This document shows positions 13,082 through 13,400 of a stretch of 13,400 nt of DNA, piece by piece (within the stretch, counting starts at the first letter, position 1; every line of letters starts with the position of its first letter). The stretch spans positions 1-13,400 of the forward strand of contig JACRCJ010000061.1 in NCBI GenBank assembly GCA_016219075.1, given 5' to 3'. Under the pieces are notes generated by a model, which searched no databases, was not told the origin of the DNA, and saw only the letters and a list, made by a program, of their open reading frames with translations. The translations under genes were made by a program, and so were the position numbers. This DNA is from Deltaproteobacteria bacterium. GTDB taxonomy: Bacteria > Desulfobacterota > GWC2-55-46.

Positions 13082-13400
13082 TCAGAAACCCCTCAGGAAA
13101 CGCTTTCCCGGTTCCTGGCGGACAAGCCCCTTAAGCTCCATCTCCATCAATGTCGCGGATGCCTTCATGACGGTCACCCCCGCGCTCCTCGCTATCGCGT
13201 CTATGTGCAGGGGCGCTTCCCCGAGCGACTTCCACACCAGTCTCTCGTCTTCCGTAAGTTCCGGGGCGCCCGTTTTTTCAGGTGGGGCATAGACAAGGGA
13301 TAAAGCCGCCATGACGTCTTCGCAGGTCTCGACCAGAAACGCGCCTTCCTTGAGGAGCCTGTTCGTGCCCGCGCTCCTGTAAGAGGTAGCCTGGCCGGGC
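13082..13400 (-). CDS. dprA: DNA-processing protein DprA/Smf, C-terminal part (cut by window edge)
   Basis: Loads RecA on incoming single-stranded DNA during natural transformation; it is also found in non-competent species. Only the last 105 residues are in the window. The reading begins PGQATSYRSAGTNRLLKEGA, matching the end of the Rossmann-like DprA core (VPG...GTNxLIxxGA). From about residue 50 on is a winged-helix domain (ERLVWKSLGEAPLHIDAIA, then VTVMKASATLMEMELKGLV) typical of DprA C-termini. It ends normally with TGA. An internal ATG at 13312 could suggest a 76-residue gene, but the frame stays open to the window edge with family residues, so it is not a separate gene. Confidence 0.9.
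   Translation of the reverse strand, partial: PGQATSYRSAGTNRLLKEGAFLVETCEDVMAALSLVYAPPEKTGAPELTEDERLVWKSLGEAPLHIDAIARSAGVTVMKASATLMEMELKGLVRQEPGKRFLRGF

Overview
The window is ordinary chromosomal housekeeping sequence from a GC-rich, Gram-negative bacterium. Supporting signs are a lipoprotein with a lipobox plus lspA, a putative c-type haem motif, a YcgR-like flagellar-brake protein and a second PilZ protein. Codon use is heavy in AGG (Arg) and ATA (Ile) despite the high GC. Together with a cobalamin-type methionine synthase this suggests a Desulfobacterota, Nitrospirota or similar lineage, but I cannot name the organism. No phage, IS transposase, CRISPR array, tRNA or rRNA was seen.

Layout. 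Bases 1-1668 (minus): the first 556 codons of metH, running off the left edge. Bases 1669-1969: divergent spacer with a good metH promoter, two small leader hairpins and copy 1 of a 40-bp palindromic repeat. Bases 1970-2320 (plus): a small lipoprotein ending in CxxCH. Bases 2489-3160 (plus): a YcgR-like PilZ protein followed by a clear terminator. Bases 3474-5627 (minus): uvrB. Bases 5628-5889: divergent promoter region, including an ileS leader hairpin that covers the Shine-Dalgarno. Bases 5890-9161 (plus): ileS and lspA, overlapping. Bases 9291-10037 (minus): a response regulator with a C-terminal PilZ domain. Bases 10038-10736: about 700 non-coding bases packed with inverted repeats and a two-copy structured repeat. 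Bases 10737-12875 (minus): topA, with copy 2 of the 40-bp repeat in its leader. Bases 13082-13400 (minus): the C-terminal end of dprA.

The genes do not form one pathway. ileS-lspA and dprA-topA are gene pairings common in bacteria. LspA would mature the lipoprotein encoded at 1970. The two PilZ proteins point to cyclic-di-GMP signalling, one with an intact nucleotide-binding motif and one with a degraded one.

I found no new multi-gene system. The points most worth a second look are non-coding or at start sites: the near-identical palindromic repeat upstream of two unrelated genes, the SD-sequestering hairpin before ileS, a possible ATA start codon for lspA, the paired structured repeats beside topA, and the lipoprotein with a C-terminal haem motif.
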